In this document: piece after piece, positions 27,001 to 36,123 of the stretch
Position numbering within the stretch: the first letter of the stretch is position 1
Layout of the letters: each line of letters opens with the position of its first letter
NCBI GenBank assembly: GCA_026936335.1
Contig: JAPMXV010000001.1
Coordinates: forward strand, 62,001-126,000
DNA from: Mantamonas sphyraenae
Lineage: Eukaryota > CRuMs > Mantamonadidae
Length of the DNA stretch: 64,000 bases
Direction of reading: 5' to 3'
Position numbers and translations under genes: made by a program
Notes under the pieces: model-generated
Told to the model about the DNA's origin: nothing
What the model saw: the letters and a program-made list of their open reading frames with translations, nothing else
The model's database searches: none

Positions 27001-27743
27001 GTCTGAACGGAAACACGTCCTTGCGTATGCAAGGCACGCTGAATGCGCTCAACGCAGCCCTCAACTCGCTGCTGGTGCGCTGTCCCGATGCAGAGGCCAA
27101 CGAAACACTGGTGATTCGCATCTCGGACGGTGGGTCCAGCGGGCGAGCATACAGCAGCATGTCCACAGACGGCCGTGAGATGACCACGTCCTACAATGTG
27201 ACGGTGCATGTCCAACGATGCGAGTTTTACAGCAAGGCGTGCGGCCCGAAGCTCATCGAAACGCCAGACGTACTCGCCGTGGCCAATGCCTGGAACTTGT
27301 TCTCGGACGAGCGACTCAAGACCGATGTGCAGACCATTGCACCGGAGAAGGGCATGGAGCTGCTGCGACAGCTGCAGGCTGTACGCTTCCGCTGGAAAGA
27401 CAACGAGCGTGCCGACATCGGCTTCATTGCTCAGGAAGTGGAAAAGGTGGTGCCGGAGCTGGTGAGCACAGGTAGCGATGGCGTAAAGTCCCTGAAGTAC
27501 GCCAACCTGGCACCGATTCTGGTGCAGGCGCTGCAACATCAGCAGCTGCGCGACGCCGAACTCCTGCAGGCCAAGCTGGCACAGGTTCAGGATCTGGAGA
27601 GCAAGGTCGCTGAAAAGAAGCAGCTGCTTGACAAGGCTCAACAGCGTGTGCAACACATGGAACACATGTTGGAAATCCTCGAGCAGCGCGCTGCCGCCAA
27701 GAAGTTGCAAACGACGCAAGACTCATCCGCAGAAGAGTCGTGA
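1..27743 (+). CDS. Giant S74-chaperone fibre protein: tail-fibre-like repeats, 16 SBBP propellers, C-terminal endosialidase-type autoprocessing domain (5' partial)
   Basis: The reading frame is open from the left edge, so the true start and any signal peptide lie outside the window; the ATG at position 7 is probably internal. It continues intronless to the TGA ending at 27743, with one frame break near 16332, giving about 9,247 residues. Order: 14 phage-tail-like repeats (94-3600) with 'EISGDKVEGGTI' cores; a 'GIGTTNP' motif (3577-3597); 16 SBBP seven-bladed propeller units (about 3660-26800), 13 followed by Ig/cadherin-like linkers bearing a C-x2-C pair; a Peptidase_S74 domain (27297-27640); and a coiled coil. 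NGT/NGS sequons are very frequent, which suggests a secreted glycoprotein. In the S74 family the C-terminal domain trimerises the fibre and then cleaves itself off through a Ser-Lys dyad. I infer a trimeric surface or extracellular fibre; its ligand is unknown. Spliced eukaryotic neighbours argue against bacterial or phage contamination. Confidence 0.85.
94..3600 (+). repeat. 14 tandem tail-fibre-like protein repeats of about 75 residues
   Basis: Each repeat has an L-x-L-D-D-D-E-I-S-G-D-K-V-E-G-G-T-I core, then an 'INTL' stretch, a 'LDGNT' turn, an 'IVLTPNGAG' strand and a 'GKTLDLTGTT' strand. Copies start near 94, 328, 556, 784, 1015, 1351, 1576, 1873, 2101, 2338, 2563, 2791, 3016 and 3361. 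Copy 11 is degenerate: its core reads DALRFDSIVGGT. Copies 5, 7 and 13 are longer because a partial unit is inserted. The beta-rich, Asp/Gly-punctuated pattern resembles bacteriophage and bacterial tail-fibre shafts; this is inferred from memory of such motifs, not from a search. The block ends in a 'GIGTTNP' motif typical of S74-type tail proteins. Confidence 0.85.
10783..12012 (+). repeat. Propeller unit 6: near-identical copy of unit 14
   Basis: This 1,230-nt stretch aligns without gaps to 22650-23879 at a constant offset of 11,867 nt. By eye I count about 20 substitutions (roughly 98% identity), while other units match each other only at the level of scattered motifs. The boundaries are sharp: similarity starts at the Cys-containing end of the preceding linker and stops at the start of the next linker. 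This indicates recent duplication or gene conversion of exactly one propeller. Confidence 0.9.
16330..16336 (+). other. Single-base frame break inside the giant fibre gene
   Basis: The reading frame entering from the left goes off-pattern after 'GTVGGT' and stops at 16494. The -1 frame carries the expected 'LSGYTLQGTYDTFA' sequence and continues to 27743. Restoring one C in 'caccTCAGTGG' (ACC-CTC-AGT) rejoins the propeller unit without a gap. A sequencing or assembly deletion is the simplest reading. A real disabling mutation or programmed -1 frameshift is possible but less likely. Confidence 0.75.
22650..23879 (+). repeat. Propeller unit 14: near-identical copy of unit 6
   Basis: Second member of the ~98% identical pair with 10783-12012. 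Differences are scattered point changes, for example GGC-GGC-GCC versus GGC-AGT-GCC near 23312 and GAC-AAA-GCG versus GAC-CTG-GCG near 23575. The flanking linkers differ strongly between the two copies. Confidence 0.9.
27297..27640 (+). other. Peptidase_S74 / intramolecular chaperone autoprocessing domain
   Basis: The segment begins 'FSDERLKTDV', followed by 'VRFRWKD', 'GFIAQEVEKVVPELV' and 'LKYANLAPILVQALQ', the hallmark order of the endosialidase C-terminal chaperone (also in MYRF). The predicted catalytic Ser codon is 27303-27305 and Lys is 27318-27320. The i/i+5 spacing is the same as in phage endosialidases. In the family, trimerisation through the following helices activates cleavage just before the Ser. 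A heptad-like helix ('LESKVAEKKQLLDKAQQRV') runs to the C-terminus, consistent with a trimeric coiled coil. Confidence 0.9.
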
Positions 27744-27842
27744 TCGGACGGAAAACACGACGCGAGGAAAGACCAATCGAATGGGAGGGTGGAGGAGAGA
27801 AATGGAGATGGTGGGAATGCAATGAAAAGTTCGACTGGTCCC

Positions 27843-28130
27843 TCAGCGCTCCTGGTCACTCGCCTTGGTCGAGCTGCCGCGTTGCCACGGTTTGGCAGGC
27901 GGTGGGCTTCCTTGCTTCAACTCGCCTCCCACAGGGCTGTCATCGATGTCTTGGCGCACGTCGCTGGGTGTCTTGCCCTGCTGAACCATCAGCACGAGTT
28001 CCTGAAACCCAAGCTCCGGGGTGTCCTCCTTCTCGTGGCCGTCCACGTGTTTGTCTGTGCTCTCACACGTGGTGTCACATTCACCCGAATTTCCCTGCTC
28101 TTGCTTTTGTTGCGCTTGCATTATGTACAT
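27843..28130 (-). CDS. PEX39/PEX14-like small protein with C-terminal KPW motif
   Basis: A reading frame of about 95 residues from the ATG at 28130. It has a Gln-rich start, then 'ELGFQELVLMVQQGKTP', 'VRQDIDDSPVG' and 'PPAKPWQ' near the end. The order 'F-x-E-L-x2-L-x-Q-x-G-K-x-P-x-x-(I/V)-R-x-I-x-D' followed by a KPW(E/Q) motif is that of small peroxisomal import factors (C6orf226/PEX39 and the related PEX14-like KPWE proteins). In these, KPWE-type motifs bind PEX7 and cargo. The same frame is open upstream to 28259, and another frame with an ATG at 28299 could be a 5' exon, so the N-terminus is uncertain. It lies tail-to-tail with the giant fibre gene (100 bp) and about 256 bp downstream of the glycyl-tRNA synthetase stop. 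Recognition rests on short motifs only. Confidence 0.5.
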   Translation of the reverse strand: MYIMQAQQKQEQGNSGECDTTCESTDKHVDGHEKEDTPELGFQELVLMVQQGKTPSDVRQDIDDSPVGGELKQGSPPPAKPWQRGSSTKASDQER

Positions 28131-28385
28131 CCTGCAACGCCTGCTCACCTGGCCCCAGGGCGTTTGCAGCAGTGGCGGCCAAGTCCGCACTCTCTCCCTC
28201 TGACGTGTCGACCACATCCCCGTTCCCTTCATCCGCCTGCACACGTCCCGCGCCCGCAACCATGGTACGCTGCCACTCTGGGATCTTGCCAGTGCTCATG
28301 GGGACCAAAACCACACTCTGGGCCACAAGAAAGGAAAGCTTTGTGCTGGGGTTGCGGCCGCTCCCATCATGCTCAATCTCCACTC

Positions 28386-31048
28386 TCATGCACTGGGACC
28401 CTCCGACTCGGCTTCGAGCACTTGCACACCCTCGACGGCAGGTACGTCGGCCCAGACCATGGCACCGCTGGCAAGCTTGGCGACAAGGTCCACGATGATG
28501 TCGACGTGGGCACGCACTTGACCCATGCTATCGCGCTCGCGCAGAGTGACAGTGTCGTCCTGACATGTGGTAAAGTCGACGGTGACACCAAAGGGAATGC
28601 CAATCTCGTCGGTACGTGCGTAGCGGCGGCCAATCTTGACGCCGCTGTCGTCCACGCGCACCGAAATGCCAGCGTCCTTGAGCTTGCGTGCGGCAGAGGC
28701 CACAAAGGGCTCAAACTCGACGTTGTTGCTCAGAGGCAGCACGGAGCAGGTGATGGGGGCCACCAGGGGCGGGAAAGCCAGCACACCGCGCTGCTCGTCG
28801 TCCTTGCGGATGTAAAAGACATTCTCAAACAGACAGTACAGGATGCGGCCGATGCCAAACGACGGCTCCACCACCGACGGCACATACTTTTCCACATGCG
28901 TGGTGGTCTTGGTGGTCTCGATCTCCACCGCATCGGGCTTGATCTCGAACGAGTTGCCATCCACGTCCACGTTGGCCACACCATCGGCCTCCAGCGTGGT
29001 TTGCAACTGCTTCACAGCCGCCTCGTCCAGGCCCTCGAGGTGGGCCATGACACCCTTGGCTTCCTTCTTGAACAGCTTGCCCAGCACCTTTTTCACTGGT
29101 TTGCACGTGAGCTTGGTCTCCACCAGAGGCTCGGCGAGGTCGCGTGAGGCCACCTGTTCCTTACCTGTGGCCTCGGCATGCTTGGTGAGGTCGTAGGCCG
29201 AGCGGTCAGCGCAGCCGACACACTCGATCCAACCGTAGGAGCACTGGATCTCTGCGTCCCAGCAGTCGCAGGCATAGTGGGCCATTTCGTGTTGCAAATG
29301 CTGGCGGAAGCGCAGGCGTTTGCTGGGCACACCGATGGCCTTGAGGAACTCGCTGGTGCGTGCAATGAAGTAGCCCAGGGTTTGGTTGTCCACCACGCCG
29401 TCAGCCACCGCATCGGCCATGGTCATCTCCACCGTGCCCTTGTTCGACAGCTGGTTCTCTCGAGGCAGCAATGTGATGGGAATGTCACAGATGCGCTCAA
29501 ACTTGGGGTGGTCCTTCTCGTTGGGGTGCGTAAAGTGTTCGATCTCGGCCATTTCAAATTCGCGCACACGCAGCAGACCCGAACGCGGAGCAATCTCATT
29601 GCGGAACGCCTTGCCCACCTGAGCGGCGGCAAAGGGCATCTTGAATTGGTTGAATTCCAACAGGCGGCGGAAGTTGACAAAGATGCCCTGGGCAGTCTCG
29701 GGCCGCATGAAACCCTGCAGATCACCGCGCGGACCAATGCTCGTGGCAAACATCAGGTTGAACGGGAAGGCCTTGCCCAGTGGGTTGCCACCCTCGGGAG
29801 ACTTGACATCGTACTCCTCAAACTTGGCGTCCAGTTCCTCGCAAGAGTAGCAATCGGCCTGGGCCATCACCAGGTTCAGCTCCTCACGCTGCTCCTTGCT
29901 CGTTGCCGTCGCCAGAAGCTCCTCCATCTTTGCTTCCAACAGGTGGTCGGCACGGTAGCACTCGCCCGTCACCTCGTCCTGCACCATGTTGTCGTTGAAG
30001 CGCGACACATGACCGCTTGCCCTGCGAAAAATGCGAGGAGCGGGTGAGCGAACTCGGCTGTGTTGGTACAGGGTGCAATGCCTGTGCCCTCTCTCTCTCT
30101 CATTGTCCAACCCTCTGCCTCTCTCTCTCTCTCTCTCTGATCCCACGAAAAGACAACTCACTTGAGCACAGGGTGGGGCGTGACACACACGCTTTCAATC
30201 TCAAGCATGCTCTCTTCCAGCACAAACCAGTTGCGCCACAGCTCCAGCAGCTTGTTCTTCACCGCCGTACCAGCGGGGCCGTAATCAAACAGACCAGCAA
30301 AGCCTGTGTGTCACGTGGGCGTGTCTGCAATGTCAGTCTGGGTGGCTCTGGGGTACCCACAAAGGACTTGGTGCCCCCTTCCGACGCCACTCTCTGTGTC
30401 CCGCGCTCCGATCCGCGCGCAATGGCAGCAAGAAGCCACAGCAAGCACCAATGTGTGCTCCTTGTGTGCCACACTCCCTTCTCTCTCCACCAATCATGAG
30501 AAGATCTGCACACGCGGAATCCGTCGAACAGGACGCAAGTTCCGGCGAAAAATGCACTGGCTGCTGGGCGCCTCGGCCCAACCGGGTACAGCGCATGCAC
30601 AACGCTCTCACTCTCCACCGGGAGGCAACGGGAGGCGGGAGGGGCATGGCCAGACACCAACACGTAACGACGAAACAGAACACGTACCGCCATAGATTTC
30701 AAAGCTTGGGGCAAAGAAAAATCTGCGGGATGGGAATGTTGTCAGTACCAGGCAGGGTTGCGACACAGAGAGAAGAGAGAGAGATATAAACAAGAAGAGA
30801 GGTGCGGAAACTGACCGTCGCTTGAGCAAATCCTCGAGATCGCTGCGGTTCCAGCGGTCGCCGAGCTTCTCGACCATGCCGGCGAGGACGGCCTTGAGCT
30901 GCTTGAGCTTCTCAACCTCCTGGGCCACCACTTCGGCACTCTCGTTCTTGGACTTGAGGGAGCGCACAAGGTCAGCCTGGGCCTCGACGGCCTGGCGTGC
31001 CTCTTCCATGGCTTGTTCCGTGGGTTCGTTGTCTTCGACAGTCGACAT
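28386..31048 (-). CDS. GARS1: Glycyl-tRNA synthetase, cytosolic (possibly dual-targeted)
   Basis: Class II alpha2 glycyl-tRNA synthetase that charges tRNA-Gly. Four exons on the minus strand: 31048-30816, 30722-30688, 30303-30162 and 30021-28386. They sum to 2,046 nt and 681 residues, close to the usual ~685. Donors are GTCAGT, GTACGT and GTGAGT; all acceptors are CAG. Exon 1 encodes a WHEP-type helical hairpin ('EEARQAVEAQADLVRSLK'). The exon 1/2 join reads 'LLKRRFFFAPSFEIYGG'. Exon 3 carries 'GLFDYGPAG' and 'TPHPVLK'. Exon 4 carries 'ASGHVSRF', motif 2 ('AFRNEIAPRSGLLRVREF') and motif 3 ('PSFGIGRILYCL'), then the anticodon-binding domain. The chosen start MSTVEDNEP gives the cytosolic form. 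The frame stays open upstream, with candidate ATGs at about 31081 and 31309 that could add a mitochondrial presequence. Confidence 0.95.
30088..30138. repeat. (CT)n microsatellites within a glycyl-tRNA synthetase intron
   Basis: Two CT runs, about 30088-30100 and 30115-30138, lie in the intron 30161-30022. On the transcribed strand they read (GA)n. No function is evident. Confidence 0.8.
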
Positions 31049-31307
31049 GTCGCGTTTTCGGGTGGCAGCGCAGACGCACATGTCCACACGTGGACAAGCA
31101 GCCCTCCCTACGTCAGCGTCAAGAGTGCCACAGAGGGAAGTGGGTGTTGGGGATGGGAGTTTGAGGGGGGGTGTTTCATGGAATTTGGGTCTTCCTGCGC
31201 TTTCCGAGGCAGGAGAACCAAGAAACCAATCCCCAGGCAAGCACCGAGCGACAGCCTTCCTTTTGCAACAACAAGCAAGACCAGAAACCAAGAACCACCC
31301 GGAGCCC
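31049..31307. promoter_or_regulatory. Shared divergent promoter of glycyl-tRNA synthetase and the RRM gene
   Basis: The 259 bp separate two head-to-head start codons (31048 minus, 31308 plus), so both promoters must lie here or overlap the first exons. It contains an inverted repeat TGTCCAC-AC-GTGGACA (31081-31096) with an embedded CACGTG E-box and a 'TACGTCA' CRE-like word near 31111. No TATA box is evident. Functional assignment is inference. Confidence 0.5.
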
Positions 31308-32791
31308 ATGAGTACCAACGATAGCAACGAGAGCAGCGGCACGGAAGGCCAAAACACCATCAAGGTGTTTGTTGGCAACCTGCGCTTCAAGACCACACCC
31401 GAGACGCTCAAGGAGGTGTTTGCAGCACACGGCAACGTGTAAGTGACAACTGACGTGGCACACATGCATACGCATGGGCGTAGAGTCGTGCTGGCCGGTG
31501 TGCGAGCGTGTGGACTCGTCCACGGGCGCCACAGGGACGGGAGCCCGGCGGCGCAGCTTGGGGAGCTTTGCCGGGAAAAAAACGGCAGTTCGCTGACGCT
31601 TGTTTGTGGGCACCCACGACACACAGGCTGTCTGCAAACATCATCTACCGTGGCACGCGCTCCAAGGGCTACGGCTTTGTGGAGTACGGCACCCTCGAGG
31701 AGGCCGAGGCTGCGATTGCCAAGCTGAACGGCACCGAGATTGACGAGCGCGAAGTCAGCGTCGAGCTCGCAAACCCGCGCGAGGTGAGTTTTCTCGTGCC
31801 TCCTTTTGTACTGTGCACCCTTCCACAACGATGCGCTTTTCGCTGCCTCTGCACACATCATGCCCACGCGCGCGTGCACACCCCCGCTCTGCCCGCTGAC
31901 TCCAACGCATGCCCGACCCCGCCTTCTGCAACGAAAACTCGCTGGGGTGGAAAACACCCTCTTCTGCGCTTGGCCAAAAATCGTGTGCCCACCCTGCTTT
32001 TTCTTGCACCACAGGTTTCCGAAGAGAGTGAGTTGTCCCACGTGCATCCCTTGGCGAAGCCTCATGTCCCTCTGCACAGCATATGCCATCTTCCCCTCCT
32101 CCCAGCTCGCCCCTGTGGCGCTGCGCCGTGTGCAGGGAAACTGCGCCAGAGGGCGGGCCCCTGCAAAAAAACGTCCTGGACACACCGCTGCGTTTCCGCC
32201 CTTGCTGCGCAAGACCACATGGCTTGGAGACGCAGCAGCGCACGTGTGTCAACAGCATTTTGATGCACAGCATTGCGTTTCCCCCGTCTGCGCTTCCTGC
32301 CTGCACACGCGCTTCCCACGTACACAACCTCTGACAAGAATCCGCTGCCCTGCGTGTGACACCCTTTCTCAGAGAAACCGGCTGGCAAGAAGCGCAAGCC
32401 GCGACGCCGCAACCGCAACGCTTCGCAGCAGGAAGGCGAGGGTGCGTCTGGCGATGCCGAGCAGGACAACGGACGCGACAAGCGCGATGGCCCGCAGCTG
32501 AACGCTGATGGTCACCTGCACACGTCCAACGCCTGCTTCATCGCCAACCTGCCCTTTTCGCTGGAGAGCGACGCCCTCAAGGAGCTCTTTGTCGAGTTTG
32601 GTGTCAGCACCGCGCGCGTGGCTCGCCGCCGCACTGGCAAGAGCAAGGGTTACGGCTTTGTCGAGATGCAGACTGCCGAAGGCCAGCAGAATGCCATTGC
32701 CCAGATGGACGGCAAGGAGGTCGACGGACGTGTCATTTCCGTCACGGCTGCCAAGCCCCTGGAGGCTGGAGAGTCCAGCTCCGACGAGTAA
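31308..32791 (+). CDS. Two-RRM RNA-binding protein
   Basis: Three exons: 31308-31438, 31627-31783 and 32375-32791 (234 residues). RRM1 (about residues 18-95) spans the first intron. It has RNP2 'VFVGNL' and RNP1 'KGYGFVEY'. RRM2 has RNP2 'CFIANL' and RNP1 'KGYGFVEM'. Between them is a basic, Asn/Arg-rich linker ('KKRKPRRRNRN') followed by an acidic Gln/Asp stretch. Donors are GTAAGT and GTGAGT. The third exon needs the second AG of a tandem 'CAGAG' acceptor to stay in frame. The protein ends shortly after RRM2 with 'ESSSDE'. That stop (GAG-TAA-GTG) overlaps a GTAAGT donor-like word, so a further 3' exon cannot be fully excluded. Nucleolar or mRNA-binding roles are typical for such proteins, but I do not recognise a specific orthologue. 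Confidence 0.85.
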
Positions 32792-33146
32792 GTGTGCAAG
32801 CGACACTGCTTGCTTGCTGCTGCGCCCTGCGTCTCTGTGTGTCTGCGCGTGAAGTTTGCGTGAGCACATCGAAAGCAAGACAAACCCCCAAGCACACACA
32901 TTGTCAAGGAAGACAAAGGACGGTGCGATGTGTGTTGTTTCTTTGACAAATCAAGCATGCTTGCCTGTGTCCCGTTCTCCGCCCTTTGCTCCCGCCCATT
33001 GTTCATTCCTTCGATTGCCACCTGGCAGGCCCTTTCTTGCAAAGCGAATTCATGCATCGTGTGCTGCTTGGGCAGTGTCCCGTTCCTCCCCCCCCCCTCC
33101 CCCTCCCCCTAGCCATGCAACCAAACCTCTCTTCCACCCCTCAGCG
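32792..33146. other. Intergenic / 5'UTR stretch upstream of the WW-RhoGAP gene
   Basis: No coding gene seen. It includes a strong pyrimidine tract (33085-33110, mostly C) followed by TAG, and a second tract ending CAG at 33144, two bases before the ATG at 33147. Either could be the acceptor of a 5'UTR intron. Confidence 0.4.
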
Positions 33147-36009
33147 ATGTCCGCTCCGCAGCGCGTTTACGAGCTCAATCCCGAGTGGTTTGTTTGCCAT
33201 GACCCGAACACCGGCAGGGACTTTTATGCCCACAAGGCCAGCGGCAAAGTGCAGTGGAACGCACCTGAGTACGTTTTGACGATTGCGCGAGTTTTCGTTC
33301 CCCGCCGCTCACACCCCACCCGCCGCCTTCACACGGCACAGCCCTGCACCCGAACCCGAACCCGAACCCGAGCCTGAACCTGAACCTGAACCCGAGCCTG
33401 AAGAACCGGCCAAGCCCAAGGAGAGGTACACCGAGCTGTTTGACACAAACACCCAGCGGCCGTACTACCTCCATGAGGCGTCCAAAAAGACTCAGTGGAA
33501 CAAGCCCGAGTCCGGCGTGCTCACCATCAAGAAGACGGGCCAGGTCATCGACCTGGACACGGGCGACATCATCACCCAGGGGGTCTCTGCAGAGGTGCAG
33601 TCCAAGCCCAAGAAGACTGCTGTTGCCGCCCTGCAAAAGGCCGAAGGCGGCGGCGGGGACGTCAGCGCGCCAGCAGCTGGTACGCCAACCAGTCCGAGAT
33701 GGCAGACATCCAACAGGCCCTCGACGCACAGGAAAAGGCAGAGGCTGAAGAATGGATCCTTCCTGAGGGCTGGATCAAGGTACGTGCGCCTATGTTTTGC
33801 CAGGCCCCAATTTGGCAAGCAGCCGAACCCTCTCGCTTTTTGCCACTCAGGCCAGCCCGTTTTGTGCCCCCTTTCCCTACACCCACGCAGCTCACACACT
33901 CACCACTCTAACCCGCTCTCCCTGCCTCACCTCTCCATCTCCACCCTGTGCAGCTCTTTGACAAGAACACGGGCAAGGACTACTACGTCAACAAGGGAAC
34001 GGGCAAGTCCCAATGGCGGTTGCCTGAAGGCGCCACCAAGAAGAGCGCCAACACCAACACCAACACCACCACCACCACCACCACCAACCAGACCCAGCAG
34101 CAGGCCGCCGAGCAGCAGCCCAAGCAGCCCAAGACCCAGGAATCCTCCTCGGCCGACGACACCGTACGTTTTTCCAGTTGCTGGAGCCCGTTTTTTTGGT
34201 CGCCTCTCTCTCGTCATCCCTTTCCCTCTCCCCACCCAACTACAACTGCCCGCCATTCCTTCCTGCATCCCCGTCTCCCTTGCTCCTTGACCATCCTGCA
34301 TTTGTTGCTCGCCTTGGCACCTGCCCTCTGCCCCGTGCACACGCTAACATAACCACTGCACCGCCACACACGCCTTGACCCAAACCACCCCCCAACCTGG
34401 CACAATCCCGGTATTTTACGTTTTCCTCCTCCCCTTGCCCTGCCCTTTCCCGTCTCGTCCTGCCCTGTCTCGTGCCTCCCTGGCCTGTCCCGCTCTCCCA
34501 CCTGTGTCCGCGTGCGTGCTCCTCCTCTGTCGTCGTGGCTACCTCTGCGGGTGTGCCACGACTGAAAAACACAGATCGACACCACCAGCACAACCAGCTC
34601 TACCACCAGCTCGGGCTCCACGAGCACATCTGCAGGCTCGTCGTCTGGCAAGCCCTTGCGCTCGCAGTCAGACCTCATCTCCTCCGGGCTGGTACGTACT
34701 CCGAGCATGGTGGGAGGCAAACGTGGCTCCATGCCGGGCCTTCCGCCACAGCTTGCTTCTGACATCCACAAATTCAAGATGGATGACTTTGCCAGTTCCT
34801 TCTTCCAGACCAAGAAAAAGGGTCTCTTTAAGAAGAGCATGCCCGTCGACGAGCTCATCTCCTTCAACCCCAAGCCTATTTCCAGGCCCCTTTTCAACAA
34901 CCTGCCCAAGGATCTCACCAAGGAGGCCGTCGAGGTCCACAAGCTCATTCTCATCTACTGTGGCGACAGGTCGGACAACAAGAAGCGCACCCCGCAAGCC
35001 GTCGCCAAACTTATTATCCGCAAAGGTTTCCAGGCCGCCGACCTCCGCGACGAGATCCTTCTCCAGCTCGTCAAACAGTCCACAAAGAACCCCAACCCGT
35101 ACGTGTGTGCCACCAACCCTCCCAATGCTCGTCCCTTCTGCCATCTCCGTCTCCCTCACACACTCACCCAACCCCCCCCCCCCCTTCCACAGCGAGTCTG
35201 AACTCAAGGTCTGGGCACTCATGGGCCTCGCATGCTCCACCTTCAAGCCCTCGTCCATGTTTGAGGCCTACTTTGTCAAGTCCCTGCACGGTGTGATGAG
35301 CGACGCCGACGAGGAAAAGATCATGCTCAGCGCAAAGTATGCGTACCGCAAGGTGCAGAACATGATCAAGGTCGGCCCGCGCAAGACCATGCCCACCGAC
35401 TTTGAGTTTGCCAACGCCGAGGAGGCCCCCTTTGACCCCTTTGTGTACGAAAACTCCATCGAAGACATCATGGCCCGCCAGCAGCAGGGTGAGTTCTCGG
35501 GCGAGCCCGTGCCCCATGTGCTCCCGTTCCTTACCGAGGCCATCCTCGAAAACGGTGGCGAGTCCCAGGAGGGCATCTTCCGTGTCCCTGCAGATGCCGA
35601 CGAAGTCCACTCCCTCCGCCTTCGCATCGACAAGGGCGACTACTCCATGGAGTTTGACGAGCCCAATCTGCCTGCTGCTCTCCTCAAGCTCTTCCTCCGT
35701 CGCCTGGCGGAGCCCCTCGTGCCTGACGACCTGTACAAATCGGCCATCCAACAGCACTCCAACCCCAAGGGCTGCCTGGAAATCATGCAACAGACCACAG
35801 AGGTCTCACAGGCGGTCGGTGCCTTTGTCATCGACTTTCTCCGCAACCTGTCCCAACACGCGGCCAAGACCAAGATGGATGAGGACAACCTGGCCATGGT
35901 GTTTGCTCCCTCCTTCCTCCGCTGCCCCGAGGACAACCCACAGATGATCCTCGAAAACACCAAACTCGAAAAGGACTTTGTCCGCAACCTCATGGACGTC
36001 CTTCAATGA
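33147..36009 (+). CDS. ARHGAP39: WW-WW-WW-MyTH4-RhoGAP protein (ARHGAP39/Vilse-like)
   Basis: Rho-family GTPase-activating protein at the cytoskeleton/membrane interface. Five exons: 33147-33268, 33342-33779, 33954-34163, 34575-35098 and 35193-36009. All four donors are GTACGT. WW1 lies in exon 1 ('PEWFVCHDPNTGRDFYAH', 'VQWNAP'). A Pro-Glu dipeptide run opens exon 2, followed by WW2 ('YTELFDTNTQRPYYLHE', 'TQWNKP'), which lacks the first Trp. WW3 is split by intron 2 ('LPEGWIK/LFDKNTGKDYYVN', 'SQWRLPEG'). A Ser/Thr-rich linker precedes the MyTH4 domain ('SRPLFNNLPKDLTKEAVEVH' to 'LACSTFKPSSMFEAYF'). The RhoGAP domain has the arginine finger in 'EGIFRVPA' and 'EPLVPDDLY'. Exon total is 2,111 nt, one short of a multiple of three. 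One base is missing near the G run 33655-33658, after which the frame carries 'SSWYANQSEMADIQQAL'. Corrected length is about 703 residues. Confidence 0.9.
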
Positions 36010-36123
36010 ACCCTGCAGCATCGTCAGATGAACAGACAGACCAGACCACACAGACAGAGCCTGAGGGTGTGAGTGCGCAGCGAGGAACGGCGAACGTTGG
36101 CATCGCCAACGAAAACAAACAAA

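Noticed and set aside
1-27743. Bacterial contamination or an integrated phage as the source of the S74/SBBP gene
   Set aside because: The same contig continues within 100-650 bp into spliced eukaryotic genes, and no other phage genes are present. Lateral origin followed by residence in the nucleus remains possible.
28144-28160. A 17-nt GT...AG intron joining the 28299 ATG frame to the PEX39-like frame
   Set aside because: Splicing it leads straight into a TAA stop in the joined frame, so it does not connect the two.
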